Positions 45,857 through 56,030 of a stretch of 64,000 nt of DNA are shown one piece after another. The stretch lies in the NCBI RefSeq assembly GCF_001307035.1, contig NZ_LKIU01000005.1:1226300-1290299 (forward strand). Reading direction: 5' to 3'. The notes beneath the pieces are model-generated. The model was not told where the DNA came from. It was given only the letters and a program-made list of their open reading frames with translations, and did no database searches. Both the position numbers and the translations under genes were made by a program. Every line of letters begins with the position of its first letter. The stretch's first letter is position 1. This DNA comes from Arthrobacter sp. Edens01. Lineage in GTDB: Bacteria > Actinomycetota > Actinomycetes > Actinomycetales > Micrococcaceae.

Positions 45857-48703
45857 CTACTCGCTGACGGCGGAGTAGGCGACGACGCCGCGGCGGATGA
45901 GGCCGATCGCGTCACGGCAGCGGCGGCGGAGGTCCGCAGGAATATCCGGGACCTTGGCGAGCTGGTCGATCAGGTCAATGACCTGCTTGGACCACCGCAC
46001 GAAGTCTCCGGCAGCGAGCTCGGTCCCGTTGAGGGCCACCTGCAGGTGCTTCCCGCGCACCCACTTGTACATCGGCCAGACCAGTCCCAGTTCCGGCTCG
46101 CCCGTTACGGGAAGTTTCTCGGCCTCCTCGAGGTCGGTGAGCTCGGACCACTGGCGGATCAGGATGTCCACTGCCCCGTCAAGGACGGCGCTGGGCATCT
46201 TGGGACGCAGCCCGCGTTCTTCACGCTTCGGCTGGTACACCAGCGCTGTGGCAAGGCACGCCAGCTCAACGGCATCGACGTCGTCAAAAGCGCCGTTCTC
46301 CAGGCCAAGGGCAGCAAGCAGGTCCTTTTCGCCGTAAATCCGGCGCAGTTTGCTGCCGGCCGGGGTGACCTGCAGTACTCCCTGCTCATCCGGGCGCACA
46401 TAGCCGTAGTGCTCCAGCACGCCGCTGACGCGGTCGAAAGTCTTGGCGATCGTGTTGGTCCGGCCCCGGATCTGGGCCGCCAGGTTGTCCGTCTCACGGC
46501 GCAGCTTCCACCACCGCTCGGCCCAGCGCGCGTGGTCTTCGCGGTCGCTGCAGCCGTGGCACGGGTGGGCCCGCATCTTTCGCCGAAGCTCGGCAATCGC
46601 ACGCTCCTGCCGCTCCGAACCGGCTGCGTGCATGGAGGCGCCCCGGCCCCCTGCGGTGCGCGGCGGGCGGTGTTCCCGGAGCGCGTTCCGCAGTGAGGAA
46701 GCCAGGTCCCGCCGGTCCTTCGGGGCCCGTGCATTGAACGATTTCGGGATCCGGATCTGGGAGACCACGTCCACCGGCCCGTCGAGGTCCTGGACGTGCA
46801 GGCGCCGGATCTGTTTGTCCTCGGTCAGGATGGTCGGCCGCGGTTCACGGGCCTCGGAATCCGGGGAGAGGATTACTGCGAAGCCCGGGTTCCTGCCGCC
46901 GGGAACGTCCACCACGTCGCCCGGCCGAAGCGTCTCAAGGGAAGCTGCGGCTGCGCTGCGCTGGCTTCGTGCCCTGGTCCGGGACGCAGTGTGTTCAAGG
47001 TCGGAGAGCTGGCGCCGGAGACCGGCGTACTCCGTGAAATCGCCCAGGTGGCAGGTCATTGCCTTCTCATAGCCGGCAAGGGATTCCTCGCGGGAACGAA
47101 CCTGACGGGCAAGGCCAACCACGGAACGGTCGGCCTGGAACTGCGCGAAGGAGGATTCAAGGATTTCCCTGGCACGGTCCCGGCCAAACTGGGCGATCAG
47201 GTTGATGCTCATGTTGTACGTTGGCCGGAAGGACGAATTCAGCGGGTAGGTCCGGCGCGAGGCCAGGCCGGCGACGGCGGCGGGATCGGTGCCCGGCTGC
47301 CAGAGCACGACGGCGTGGCCCTCTACGTCGATCCCCCGGCGTCCGGCGCGTCCGGTGAGCTGGGTGTACTCCCCCGCCGTGACATCGACGTGTGCCTCGC
47401 CGTTGAACTTGTCCAGCTTCTCCAGCACGACTGAGCGTGCGGGCATGTTCACGCCCAGGGCCAGGGTCTCCGTGGCGAATACCGCCCGGACCAGGCCGGC
47501 GGCAAACAGTTTCTCCACTACTTCCTTGAACGTGGGCAGCATGCCGGCGTGATGCGCCGCGAAACCGCGGATCAGGCCCTCACGCCAGGTCCAGAAGCCA
47601 AGGATCTCCAGATCGTCCTCGGGAATGTCCTGGGTTGCTTCGTCTACGGTGCGTGCAATGACGGCACGCTCGGCCTCGTTCGTCAGTGCCAGGCCAGAGT
47701 CCACACACTGCCGCACCGCGCCGTCGCAGCCGTTCCGGGAAAAGATGAAGGTGATTGCGGGCAGCAGGCCGCGCTTGTCCAGCTGGCTGATTACCTGGGG
47801 GCGGGAGGCGCGGGGTGTCCGGGTCATCGTGTGCCCTGCGGAGGCTCCCCTGACGTTGGCGGGCTTGCGGCCGCCGGTTCCGGAGCGAGGGCCGCCCCAG
47901 CGCCCGCGGTGGTTCATGCGGGACTCGCTTCGGGCCACCTCCAGCAGCTCGGGATTCACCTTGATGCGGTCTTTCGCCCCCTCTGCTGCACTGTTGTCCC
48001 CTGCGGCCTCGTCGAAGGTGACGTCGTTGGCGAAGAGGTCCAGGATTTCCCGGCCCACCATCACGTGCTGCCACAGCGGCACCGGGCGGTGTTCAGTGAC
48101 TACGACGTCGGTGTCGCCCCGGACGGTGTCCAGCCAGGCGCCGAACTCCTCGGCATTCGAGACCGTGGCGCTGAGGGAGACCAGCTGCACGTCGGAGCTG
48201 AGATGAATGATGACCTCTTCCCAGACGGCTCCGCGGAACCGGTCAGCGAGGTAATGCACTTCATCCATGACCACGTAGCCCAGGTCGTCCAGGGTCTCCG
48301 AGTTGGCGTAAAGCATGTTGCGCAGGACCTCGGTGGTCATGACGACCACGGGCGCCTCCGGGTTGATGCTGGTGTCCCCGGTGAGAAGGCCGACGTTTTC
48401 GGATCCGTAGGACGCCGCAAGCTCGGTGTACTTCTGGTTGCTGAGCGCTTTGATGGGCGTGGTGTAGAAGGCCTTGAGTCCGCGTTCGAGTGCCATGTAC
48501 ACGGCGAACTCACCAACTACCGTTTTGCCGGCGCCTGTTGGTGCGGCAACCAGGACTCCGCGGCCGGCCTCCACGGACCGGCAGGCCTCCAGCTGGAAGG
48601 GATCGAGGTCAAAGCCCAGTGACTGCTCGAAGATTCCCAAACGGGTTCGTGCGTGGCCGGTGCGTTCCTTGGCGGCAAGATACCGTTCAGACGGGGATGT
48701 CAT
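45857..48703 (-). CDS. helY: DEAD/DEAH-box RNA helicase, Ski2/Mtr4-like (HelY)
   Basis: 948-residue superfamily 2 helicase. Motif I AAPTGAGKT, Ia TTPIKALSNQK, II DEVH (VVMDEVHYLAD), III LSATVSN, VI QLTGRAGRRGID; a Gly/Arg-rich insert (about 265-300) and a DSHCT-like C-terminal region with a possible zinc knuckle (HPCHGCSDR) follow. Predicted RNA unwinding in RNA decay or rRNA processing. Actinobacterial HelY genes lie by tatAC and the proteasome genes, as here. TAGGCT ends 6 nt before the ATG (leaderless). Confidence 0.92.
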   Translation of the reverse strand: MTSPSERYLAAKERTGHARTRLGIFEQSLGFDLDPFQLEACRSVEAGRGVLVAAPTGAGKTVVGEFAVYMALERGLKAFYTTPIKALSNQKYTELAASYGSENVGLLTGDTSINPEAPVVVMTTEVLRNMLYANSETLDDLGYVVMDEVHYLADRFRGAVWEEVIIHLSSDVQLVSLSATVSNAEEFGAWLDTVRGDTDVVVTEHRPVPLWQHVMVGREILDLFANDVTFDEAAGDNSAAEGAKDRIKVNPELLEVARSESRMNHRGRWGGPRSGTGGRKPANVRGASAGHTMTRTPRASRPQVISQLDKRGLLPAITFIFSRNGCDGAVRQCVDSGLALTNEAERAVIARTVDEATQDIPEDDLEILGFWTWREGLIRGFAAHHAGMLPTFKEVVEKLFAAGLVRAVFATETLALGVNMPARSVVLEKLDKFNGEAHVDVTAGEYTQLTGRAGRRGIDVEGHAVVLWQPGTDPAAVAGLASRRTYPLNSSFRPTYNMSINLIAQFGRDRAREILESSFAQFQADRSVVGLARQVRSREESLAGYEKAMTCHLGDFTEYAGLRRQLSDLEHTASRTRARSQRSAAAASLETLRPGDVVDVPGGRNPGFAVILSPDSEAREPRPTILTEDKQIRRLHVQDLDGPVDVVSQIRIPKSFNARAPKDRRDLASSLRNALREHRPPRTAGGRGASMHAAGSERQERAIAELRRKMRAHPCHGCSDREDHARWAERWWKLRRETDNLAAQIRGRTNTIAKTFDRVSGVLEHYGYVRPDEQGVLQVTPAGSKLRRIYGEKDLLAALGLENGAFDDVDAVELACLATALVYQPKREERGLRPKMPSAVLDGAVDILIRQWSELTDLEEAEKLPVTGEPELGLVWPMYKWVRGKHLQVALNGTELAAGDFVRWSKQVIDLIDQLAKVPDIPADLRRRCRDAIGLIRRGVVAYSAVSE

Positions 48704-48786
48704 ACCTCCAGCCTAGACGGTGGCCGGTACCGTTCGCCCCCCGCGGAATGCGAACCGGTCCCGGCCACGGTTCCGGGCAGGGAAAG

Positions 48787-49614
48787 CTAGAGGTCCTGGA
48801 TGCTCGTGGCTTTGTCCGCTTCCGCGGATACTGCCGCTTCACGGGCCGCATTGCGCCGCACCCGCCGCTTGTCATTTATGAAGCACAGGCCGACGGCTAC
48901 GGCAAAGAGAACCAGCAGCGGGGCGGCCAGATAGAACATGCTCAGCGCATCGCCGCCCGGAGCGGCCATGGCTGCGAAAAGACAGATGATGAAGACCGTG
49001 ATTCGCCAGTACTTCACGATCGTCTTGCCGCTTAGCAGGCCCAGCAGGTTCATTCCCACCATGACAACGGGAATCAGGAACGCAATGCCGAAGGCCAGCA
49101 GCAGCCGCAGCACGAAGGCAAGGTAGACCGAGGCGGTAATGACGTTGGCCGCGCCCTCCGGTGTGAAGTCTGTAAGGACTCCGACGGCGTTGGGCAGGAT
49201 GAGCCAGGCGAGCCAGACTCCGGCGAGGAACAGCGGAACTGCCGCGGACAGGAAGCCGAGTGCCGCCCGGCGCTCCTTCGTCTTCAGGCCTGGGGTGATG
49301 AAGGCCCACAGCTGGTAGAGCCAGAAGGGGCTTGAAACCAGCACGCCGATGAAGACGGAGACCTGGATCATCTGGTCGAAGGAGGTAGCCACGCCGTCGA
49401 AGTTGATCGTGGCAAGGCGTCCCTGCTCCTCGGACAGCTCCCGCACCGGACGCGTGAGCTCGTTGAACACAGGCATGTAGAGGAAGAAGCCGCCAACCGT
49501 GCCCAGGACGACTGCGATAGCCGCTTTAAAAAGCCGGTTGCGGAACTCCCTCAGATGCTCCTTGAGGGCCATCCGCCCTTCAGGGTTGGATTTGCGCCCC
49601 CGTTTAAGCGCCAC
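48787..49614 (-). CDS. tatC: Sec-independent protein translocase TatC
   Basis: 275-residue polytopic membrane protein with six helices, the receptor for twin-arginine signal peptides in the Tat pathway. Conserved N-terminal LKEHLREFRNRL (the signal-peptide binding Glu region) and FITPGLKTKERR are present. It lies 5 bp downstream of tatA. GTG start at 49614. The C-terminal tail is charged and cytoplasmic. Confidence 0.95.
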   Translation of the reverse strand: MALKRGRKSNPEGRMALKEHLREFRNRLFKAAIAVVLGTVGGFFLYMPVFNELTRPVRELSEEQGRLATINFDGVATSFDQMIQVSVFIGVLVSSPFWLYQLWAFITPGLKTKERRAALGFLSAAVPLFLAGVWLAWLILPNAVGVLTDFTPEGAANVITASVYLAFVLRLLLAFGIAFLIPVVMVGMNLLGLLSGKTIVKYWRITVFIICLFAAMAAPGGDALSMFYLAAPLLVLFAVAVGLCFINDKRRVRRNAAREAAVSAEADKATSIQDL

Positions 49615-49619
49615 AGCCG

Positions 49620-49913
49620 CTAGGGGTTGGCGGGCGGGTTACCGCTGCCGGTGTTTGGTCCTGGCGGCGGAGTGTGGCCTGCAGCCGGTCCCTGGTGAGG
49701 CGCGGAGGTGCCGGGGTTGTTGACCACGCGGCCTTCCACCGGATCGCCGTCGGCACCGGATGTGGTGTTTTCGTCCTTCATCTGGCGTACCTCGGACTTG
49801 AAGATCCGGAGGGACTGGCCAACGCTGCGCGCGAGCCCGGGCAGCTTCGGCGCACCGAAGAGCAGGATCGCGATAACGATGATGATGACAATGTGCCAGC
49901 CTTCTAGGCGCAT
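49620..49913 (-). CDS. tatA: Sec-independent protein translocase TatA
   Basis: 97-residue pore-forming Tat subunit: one membrane helix (GWHIVIIIVIAILLFG), hinge APKLPGLARSVGQSLRIFK (amphipathic helix), and a disordered Pro/Gly-rich tail. AAAGGA precedes the ATG. Second gene of a likely orf-tatA-tatC operon. Confidence 0.95.
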   Translation of the reverse strand: MRLEGWHIVIIIVIAILLFGAPKLPGLARSVGQSLRIFKSEVRQMKDENTTSGADGDPVEGRVVNNPGTSAPHQGPAAGHTPPPGPNTGSGNPPANP

Positions 49914-49945
49914 GCCGGTGTCCTTTCGTTTACGTGCATTCTATG

Positions 49946-50278
49946 TCAGAGTCCGGGAATGTCGCGCCACGCGCGTGGTTGGCCGTGCTGGATCCTTCGC
50001 TGGACCCGGCGTTCGCGGCGGGCGTCCTTCCGGACGGCCTTACCCTCGTCATATCGACGCCGCTCTTCCTCCGGGTCCGCGAAAACTGCGGGCTGGAACG
50101 CCTTCTCCGGAGCGGCCGGTGCCGTTGCGGAGATGAAGGACAACCGGGAACCGGCTGCCTGCACTTCGCTCAGGACCGCCATGAACTTGCGGAAGAGCCG
50201 GTAGCCGATCAGGACATACAAGAGCAGGGCCACTGCTGTGAGTGCAACCCAAATCAAAATCCACGACCACCAAGGCAT
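49946..50278 (-). CDS. Membrane protein of unknown function upstream of tatA
   Basis: 110-residue protein with a Trp-rich N-terminus (MPWWSWILIWVALTAVALLL), one membrane helix and a strongly basic cytoplasmic half (RRRYDEGKAVRKDARRERRV). The small gene stands between tatA and pafBC; family unknown to me. TATGCT ends 6 nt before the ATG, so it is probably leaderless and heads the tat operon. Confidence 0.72.
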   Translation of the reverse strand: MPWWSWILIWVALTAVALLLYVLIGYRLFRKFMAVLSEVQAAGSRLSFISATAPAAPEKAFQPAVFADPEEERRRYDEGKAVRKDARRERRVQRRIQHGQPRAWRDIPGL

Positions 50279-50352
50279 GTCTCCAGCATAGTGGAGCGCC
50301 GGAGCGAACCCGCGACGCGACGGGCCGCGACCGGAAGGGATTCATTCCGGGT

Positions 50353-52362
50353 TCATGCGTAGTTCACCAGGGCTGAGGCGAGCCAATCCTGGGTGCCGGC
50401 CCGCAGGTCAGCCGGTTCAAGAACGGCGCCGCCTCCGGCCAGACGTGCAATAAAGCCGGGGATCCAGCCGGTACTGCCCGTGCGCAGCACAACGGCCTGG
50501 CCGCCGTCATCAAGGCTGGTGCGCATCTGCGCGCTGTAGGCATCTGCTACCCAGGCGGCATCTGGTGTGAGACGGATTGTGACAAACTCGTCAGACTCCG
50601 CCGGCGTGAACAGGTTCTCCGGGAAGCGCGGCTGCGGCCCGGGAACGTCCGAAGGGGAGGCACCGGCGTCCGCGAGGGAAAGGATCCGGTCAACCCGGAA
50701 GAGGCGTCCTGCCTGGGCGCGTTCGCACCAGGCATCCACATACCAGACGTTGTTGTCGGAGAAGATGCGGCGGGGGTCGATCAGCCGCTCGCTGACTTCG
50801 TCCCGGCTGGGTACGACGTACCGGATGGCCAGCCGCCTGTTGTCGCTGATCGCCGTCCTGAGCTCGGCAAGAAGGCGGGGCGGTGCGCCGCCGGGAAGCA
50901 GCTCCGCAGCGAGCGAGTTTCCGGCGGTTCCGGCGGTTCCCGCGGCTTCGGTCAGCTTGGCGTGGGCGCTGGCGACGGCGTCTGTGGGTGCAGCACCGGG
51001 CAGGGCAGCAAGGGTGTCCAGGCCAACTACGAGGGCAGCGGCCTCTTCCATGCTCAGGCGCACCGGCTGCGACAGGTTCTCGGCATTGTCGATGTAGATG
51101 TCGCCGGTCTCGAAGTTCACGTCCATCAGCCCGTTGGGGTAGTACCTGGGACCGCTGACGAAAAGCAGGTTGAGGTCCGAGGCCAGCTGTTCCTGGCTGA
51201 CGCCGAACTTCGCCGCGGTTTCAGCCATGTCGGCGCCCTGGTTGGCCAGGATATAGGGCACCAGATCCAGCAGCCTGCTCAGCCGGTCCTGGGCTCCGGG
51301 CGTCTTCGGAGCCTGTCCCCGGGGGGCGGAGGGTGCCTTGAACTCCGGCACGGGGGCTTCCTGCGCCACGGATGCGCGGGTCAGTGCTTCGGCTACGGCC
51401 GTCCGAAGGGCTGGTGGATGGACGGCTTCCGCGCTTTCGCCAAGCGCTGCGACGTCGGAGGCAAGGGTCTCAAGGTCGGTCACTGTGAACCAGAGGCGGT
51501 CACGGCCGGCCCGCGGCTCAGGCAGTTCCACGCTTTCCTGCGGTTCCGCGGCGCGCAGCCGCAGTTCCGCTCCGGCGCCGGAGCGTACGTCCACGGCAGC
51601 GGACTGGGGACTGAACACGGTGTCCAGTGAAGCCAGGGACGCGTGGATGTCGAAGCCGGCAGGAACGCTGTAGCCCTCTCCGTTTTTCTGCTTCACAGCC
51701 TTTACGGCACTGGTCATCCGTGAGAGCCGGAACCACCGCTCGGCGTTGCGGTCCGTGTCCCAGCCGACCAGGTACCAGTGGCCGTAACGGGAGCCCATCC
51801 CCCAGGGCTGCACCTTCCGGGTTGATTCCTGTCCGTTGGAGGTCCGGTAGCCGAAGGAGATGGCGGTGCGGTCCGTGACAGCACGGAAGACGGGTGTGAA
51901 GTTCGGGTCCTCGGTGCGGATGGCCGGCTGCACCGGGCTTGAGGCGGCGTCTTCGGCCAGCACACCCCGGGCCCTCAGTTTGCGCAGGGCACGGGCAGCT
52001 GCCGATCCGAGGGCAGCCTGTTCCCACATTTGGGCGGCCAGCGCCAGGACTGCCGATTCGGCGGGAGAAAAGGACACTTCGGGGAGCCGGTACTCCTCGC
52101 TCCGGATCCGGTAGCGCTGCGCGGCGTTGTCCTGCTCGTAGAGCGGATCATCGCTGTACGACTCCACAGGAATGCCCTGCTCGCGCAGGAAGGCCTTGTC
52201 CCGGTCAAAGAGCTTCTCCCTTGCCTGCGGCGTAGCGGCCTCGGAATAGAGCTCGATTTCTTCGAAGAGTTCCTGCTTGGTGAAGCCCCGCCGGCTGGAG
52301 AGCAGGGCTATGACCAGGTTGAGCAGGCGCTCGGTGCGGGTTTCAGCTGATTTCGGGGACAC
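50353..52362 (-). CDS. pafBC: PafBC fused WYL-domain DNA-damage regulator
   Basis: 669-residue natural fusion of PafB and PafC. Two HTH-WYL units in tandem: first HTH about 1-70 (ERLLNLVIALLSSRRGFTKQ), WYL about 145-235; second HTH about 355-420 (LSRLLDLVPYILANQGADMA), WYL about 500-585. WYL domains sense single-stranded nucleic acid or related ligands; PafBC activates the recA-independent mycobacterial-type DNA damage response. In mycobacteria the genes are separate, whereas Arthrobacter carries a fusion. TAGATT ends 6 nt before the GTG start. A terminator separates it from the FKBP gene upstream. Confidence 0.93.
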   Translation of the reverse strand: MSPKSAETRTERLLNLVIALLSSRRGFTKQELFEEIELYSEAATPQAREKLFDRDKAFLREQGIPVESYSDDPLYEQDNAAQRYRIRSEEYRLPEVSFSPAESAVLALAAQMWEQAALGSAAARALRKLRARGVLAEDAASSPVQPAIRTEDPNFTPVFRAVTDRTAISFGYRTSNGQESTRKVQPWGMGSRYGHWYLVGWDTDRNAERWFRLSRMTSAVKAVKQKNGEGYSVPAGFDIHASLASLDTVFSPQSAAVDVRSGAGAELRLRAAEPQESVELPEPRAGRDRLWFTVTDLETLASDVAALGESAEAVHPPALRTAVAEALTRASVAQEAPVPEFKAPSAPRGQAPKTPGAQDRLSRLLDLVPYILANQGADMAETAAKFGVSQEQLASDLNLLFVSGPRYYPNGLMDVNFETGDIYIDNAENLSQPVRLSMEEAAALVVGLDTLAALPGAAPTDAVASAHAKLTEAAGTAGTAGNSLAAELLPGGAPPRLLAELRTAISDNRRLAIRYVVPSRDEVSERLIDPRRIFSDNNVWYVDAWCERAQAGRLFRVDRILSLADAGASPSDVPGPQPRFPENLFTPAESDEFVTIRLTPDAAWVADAYSAQMRTSLDDGGQAVVLRTGSTGWIPGFIARLAGGGAVLEPADLRAGTQDWLASALVNYA

Positions 52363-52396
52363 AGGGATAATCTACCGCCGCGGGCCCCGGATACGC

Positions 52397-52446
52397 GCAA
52401 AGGACGGCCGGGCGGTCTTGGAATGACGCGCCCGGCCGTCCTTTGC
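52397..52446 (-). terminator. Terminator between FKBP and pafBC
   Basis: GCAAAGGACGGCCGGGCG (52397-52414) and its exact complement (52429-52446), 14-nt loop. Closes the fkbp transcript before the pafBC promoter. Confidence 0.85.
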
Positions 52447-52466
52447 GGAACAGCTTCGCTCTGGCC

Positions 52467-52862
52467 CTAGCGGACTCCGAGGAGGTCCACGACGAAGATC
52501 AGGGATTCACCCGGGGCGATCGCCGATCCTGCACCGCGGTCACCGTAAGCCAGGTGTGCCGGGATTTCGAGGCGGCGGCGTCCGCCGACCTTCATGCCCA
52601 GCAGGCCCTGGTCCCAGCCCTGGATGACCTGGCCGATGCCAACCTTGAAATCCAGCGGAGCGCCGCGGTTCCACGATGCGTCGAACTCTTCGCCGGTGGA
52701 GAAGGCCACCCCGACGTAGTGGGTGGAGACGGTGTCCCCTGCTTTGGCCTCTGCGCCGTCGCCGACGATGATGTCCTCGATGACGAGGTCAGTGGGGGCG
52801 TCGTGTGCCGGGAAATCGATTTCCGGCTTCTGGCGGTCGTATTCGCGCTTTCCGAATGACAT
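52467..52862 (-). CDS. FKBP-type peptidyl-prolyl isomerase (cytosolic)
   Basis: 131-residue single FKBP domain: DTVSTHYVGVAFSTGEEFDA, IQGWDQGLLGMKVGGRRRLE, AYGDRGAG, FVVDLLG. Cis-trans isomerase of prolyl bonds. No signal peptide, so cytosolic. AAGGAG lies 4 nt before the ATG. It follows the lipoprotein FKBP gene after about 50 bp. Confidence 0.93.
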   Translation of the reverse strand: MSFGKREYDRQKPEIDFPAHDAPTDLVIEDIIVGDGAEAKAGDTVSTHYVGVAFSTGEEFDASWNRGAPLDFKVGIGQVIQGWDQGLLGMKVGGRRRLEIPAHLAYGDRGAGSAIAPGESLIFVVDLLGVR

Positions 52863-52911
52863 GGAACTCCTTCGTTATGGGACTGCCAGCAATCTTATCC
52901 GGATTGTCCGG

Positions 52912-53793
52912 TTACTTGGTCTCCAGGATGTCGACGACGAAGACCAGGGTCTCGTTCTGGAGTTCGTTGCCCTCGTTGGCGCCGTAGGCGGTGGCAGGAG
53001 GTGCGACGATCAGGATCTGTGAGCCCACCGTCTTGCCGGCCAGGCCGTCGGTCCAGGCCGAGATGACCTGGTTCAAGCCGAAGGACGTGGGTGCGCCGCG
53101 CTCCCAGCTGGAGTCGAAGACCGAGCCGTCGGACCATTTCACGCCGTGGTACTGCACAGTCACGGTGTCGTCGGCTTCGACAACGGGGCCGTCGCCCTTC
53201 TTCAGTTCCTGGGCAATGAGTTCGGTGGGAGCGTCGCCCTCGGGAATGGTGATGGACGGCTTGCCGTCGTCGTCGAGGGTAACGGTGGGCTGGCCCTCAA
53301 CCGGGTCAACGTCGGAGCCCCAGGCGCGGGTGGGAACGTCCCGTGCGTCGGTGAGGGTGAACACGATGAACTGCGTGGCTGTGCCGGCCTGTTCGTTGCC
53401 GGGCACGTAGTAGGCGAAGTCGGAACCGACAGGGGCGCCAACAAGGGCGTCGTACATCTGTTCGTTGCCCTGCTTAAGGCTGTCATCCACGGCAATGTCT
53501 TCGGCAGCCTCGGCCGTGTACGTCTCCTGGCCTGCTTCACCGCTTTCGGGGTCAAGGACCACCAGCCGGACGGAAGCAGTCTGGCCTTCAGCCAGCTCCT
53601 CGCCGTCGCCGTCGTTGACCCGAACCAGCGTCGGTTCTTCGGCCGTCAGCGGGGTATCAAATTCCACAGTCGGGACAGCACCGTCACCGTTGGAACTGAC
53701 CTTTACGGAGGAGAGCGGTTCGCTGCTGCCGCTTCCGGAGCATGCGGTGAGCATGAGCAGGGCGGGCAGGAGCAGAGCTAGTACTTTTCGCAC
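52912..53793 (-). CDS. FKBP-type isomerase lipoprotein
   Basis: 293-residue secreted lipoprotein: signal peptide with lipobox LTAC, a central domain (about 60-175) similar in length to a degenerate FKBP fold (GQTASVRLVVLDPESGE), then a C-terminal FKBP domain (about 195-293: DTVTVQYHGVKWSDGSVFD, ISAWTDGLAGKTVGSQ, TAYGANEG). Likely folds exported proteins at the membrane. GTG at 53793 with GAAAGAAG upstream is chosen because the signal follows directly. A -10-like TAGGGT lies at 53886-53881. Confidence 0.9.
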   Translation of the reverse strand: MRKVLALLLPALLMLTACSGSGSSEPLSSVKVSSNGDGAVPTVEFDTPLTAEEPTLVRVNDGDGEELAEGQTASVRLVVLDPESGEAGQETYTAEAAEDIAVDDSLKQGNEQMYDALVGAPVGSDFAYYVPGNEQAGTATQFIVFTLTDARDVPTRAWGSDVDPVEGQPTVTLDDDGKPSITIPEGDAPTELIAQELKKGDGPVVEADDTVTVQYHGVKWSDGSVFDSSWERGAPTSFGLNQVISAWTDGLAGKTVGSQILIVAPPATAYGANEGNELQNETLVFVVDILETK

Positions 53794-53907
53794 AGTACTT
53801 CTTTCAGTGGCGGACAATGAGTCTCTGCCGGCAGCGGACAGTGCGGGGCATACCCGCACCCGGACCGGGCAGCAAGACCAACCCTAACGCCTTCACCTGA
53901 GAGGTTC

Positions 53908-55269
53908 CTAGAGCGTGGACAGCAGCGCCTCTACCCTCTCGTCCACGGCAGCGAACGGATCCTTGCACAGGACCGTCTGCTGGGCCCGATCGTTGAGCTT
54001 CAGATGCACCCAGTCCACAGTGAAGTCGCGGTTGGCTGCCTTAGCCCGGCGGACGAAGTCACCGCGGAGCTTTGCCCGGGTGCTCTGCGGCGGAACATCT
54101 ACCGCCTCCTTTACGGCGCTGTCGTCCACCACGCGCGCCGTTTCGCCCCGCGACTGCAGCAGATAGAAGAGGCCGCGCTTCCGCGAAATGTCGTGGTAGG
54201 TGAGGTCTATCTGGGCCAGCCGGGGCGATCCCATGTCCAACCCGGCGCGTGCGGCATAGCGGTCCACCAGTTTCTTCTTGATGGCCCAGTCAATCTCCGT
54301 GTCAATGCCTGACGTATCCCCGGTCTCGACTGCATCCAGTGCGCGTCCCCAAAGATCCAGGATCCGGGGGACGTACCGGTTGTGCGGGCCGTTGTCCTGC
54401 ACAAAGTCAGTGACCCGGTCCAGGTAGATGCGCTGTACCTCGAGGGCTGTCATGGTTGATCCGTTGGCGAGCTTCAGGGGCGCCGATCCGGTGAGGTCGT
54501 GCGAGATTTCCCGGATGCTGCGGATTGGGTTCTCCAGCCGCAGGTCCCGCATGATTACGCCGGCTTCAATCATGCGCAGCATAAGGTCCACCGAGCCGAC
54601 TTTCAGCATGGAAGTCGTTTCGGACATGTTGGAGTCGCCGGCGATCACGTGCAGCCGGCGGTAGTGCTCAGCATCGGCATGGGGCTCGTCGCGGGTGTTA
54701 ATAATGGGGCGTGAACGCGTGGTGGCGGAAGAAACGCCTTCCCAGATGTGGTCAGCCCGCTGGGAGAAGGCGTACAGCGAACCGGACTGGGTCCGCAGCA
54801 CCTTTCCCGCACCCACAAGCAGCTGGCGTGTCACGAGGAACGGGATGAGGATGTCCGCAAGGCGGGAGAACTCAAGCCGCCGGGGTATCAGGTAATTCTC
54901 GTGGCTGCCGTAGGAGTTCCCGGCGGAGTCCGTGTTGTTCTTGAAGAGGTAGACGCTTCCGTTGAACCCTTCCGCTGCGAGGCGTTCCTCGGCTTCGTCC
55001 ACGAGGTCGTCAAGGATAAGCTCGCCTGCGCGGTCATGGGCGATCAGCTGTGCTACGTCGTCACATTCTGCGGTTGCGTACTCGGGATGCGAACCAACGT
55101 CCAAATACAGCCTGGATCCGTTGGTGAGGAAGACATTCGAGGAACGCCCCCAGCTCACGACCTTGCGGAAGAGGTAGCGTGCAACCTCTTCCGGTGAGAG
55201 CGGCCGGGAATCCGGTCCCGAATAGGCAATACCGAATTCGGTTTCAACGCCGAAGATCCTGCGCTCCAT
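53908..55269 (-). CDS. pafA: Pup-protein ligase PafA
   Basis: 453-residue ligase of the carboxylate-amine ligase/glutamine-synthetase-like fold. Uses ATP to attach the C-terminal Glu of Pup to lysines of target proteins. Signatures: [15 protein letters not shown] (ATP/Mg), [49 protein letters not shown]. Its start codon overlaps the prcA stop by 1 nt. Last gene of the pup operon. Confidence 0.97.
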   Translation of the reverse strand: MERRIFGVETEFGIAYSGPDSRPLSPEEVARYLFRKVVSWGRSSNVFLTNGSRLYLDVGSHPEYATAECDDVAQLIAHDRAGELILDDLVDEAEERLAAEGFNGSVYLFKNNTDSAGNSYGSHENYLIPRRLEFSRLADILIPFLVTRQLLVGAGKVLRTQSGSLYAFSQRADHIWEGVSSATTRSRPIINTRDEPHADAEHYRRLHVIAGDSNMSETTSMLKVGSVDLMLRMIEAGVIMRDLRLENPIRSIREISHDLTGSAPLKLANGSTMTALEVQRIYLDRVTDFVQDNGPHNRYVPRILDLWGRALDAVETGDTSGIDTEIDWAIKKKLVDRYAARAGLDMGSPRLAQIDLTYHDISRKRGLFYLLQSRGETARVVDDSAVKEAVDVPPQSTRAKLRGDFVRRAKAANRDFTVDWVHLKLNDRAQQTVLCKDPFAAVDERVEALLSTL

Positions 55270-56027
55270 CAGTCTCCTTCCGCGCTGGACAGCAATCGGT
55301 CCAGCTCAACGGTTCCTATCCTGCGGAAAGCCCTGACGGTTCCACGGGTAGAGAGCGGGTCCCGGTCCAGGACTGCAACTTCCAGCAGCCCCGCTCCGAG
55401 CAGTTCGGTTCCCGGCGCCGGTTCCGTGTCCGGTGCCGGCGCCGATTCGGGTGCCTGCCGGGTGGCGGACAGGGCCCTTACCGCAATCTGGATAGCTTCG
55501 CTGAAGGGCGTGTCCGGAGACCAGGTGCGGGCCAGGGAGTCGTTGACGATCTCGGCCTGGCCGCCCATCACCACGTAGTTGCTTTCGTCTGCGATCGATC
55601 CGTCGTAGGTCAGGCGGTAGAGATGATCGGAGTAGGGTTCCCTGCCCACCTCGGCGACGGCGAGTTCGACTTCGAAGGGTTTGCCCTCGGCGGTGAAGAC
55701 CGAACCGAGGCTCTGCGCGTAGACACTTGCCAGGCCGCGCGCGGAAACGTCTTCGCGGGCGTAGGAGTAGCCGCGTACGTCGGCATACCGCACCCCGGCC
55801 TGCCGCAGGCTCTCGAACTCGTTGTACTTGCCGACGGCGGCGAACCCGATCCGGTCGTAGATCTCACCGAGCTTGTGGAGTGACGGAGACGGGTTCTCAG
55901 CCACGAACGCGATGCCGTCGCGGCAGGTCAGGACCACCACAGACCTGCCCCGTGCGATCCCCTTCCGGGCAAAGTCTGCCCGGTCCTTCATCAGCTGTTC
56001 GGGTGAAACGTAGAACTGCTGCGTCAT
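55269..56027 (-). CDS. prcA: 20S proteasome alpha subunit
   Basis: 252-residue alpha subunit forming the gating ring of the 20S core. N-terminal [22 protein letters not shown] is characteristic of actinobacterial Prc[16 protein letters not shown] opens the Ntn fold. The Ala/Pro/Glu-rich C-terminal tail (about 190-215) is the variable linker. Lies 3 bp after prcB. Confidence 0.96.
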   Translation of the reverse strand: MTQQFYVSPEQLMKDRADFARKGIARGRSVVVLTCRDGIAFVAENPSPSLHKLGEIYDRIGFAAVGKYNEFESLRQAGVRYADVRGYSYAREDVSARGLASVYAQSLGSVFTAEGKPFEVELAVAEVGREPYSDHLYRLTYDGSIADESNYVVMGGQAEIVNDSLARTWSPDTPFSEAIQIAVRALSATRQAPESAPAPDTEPAPGTELLGAGLLEVAVLDRDPLSTRGTVRAFRRIGTVELDRLLSSAEGD

Positions 56028-56030
56028 TTG

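Noticed and set aside
53880-53907. CTCTCAGG-like string after pafA resembling a glycine riboswitch end
   Set aside because: Only a short match; no aptamer core upstream, and it lies between a finished coding sequence and a lipoprotein gene.
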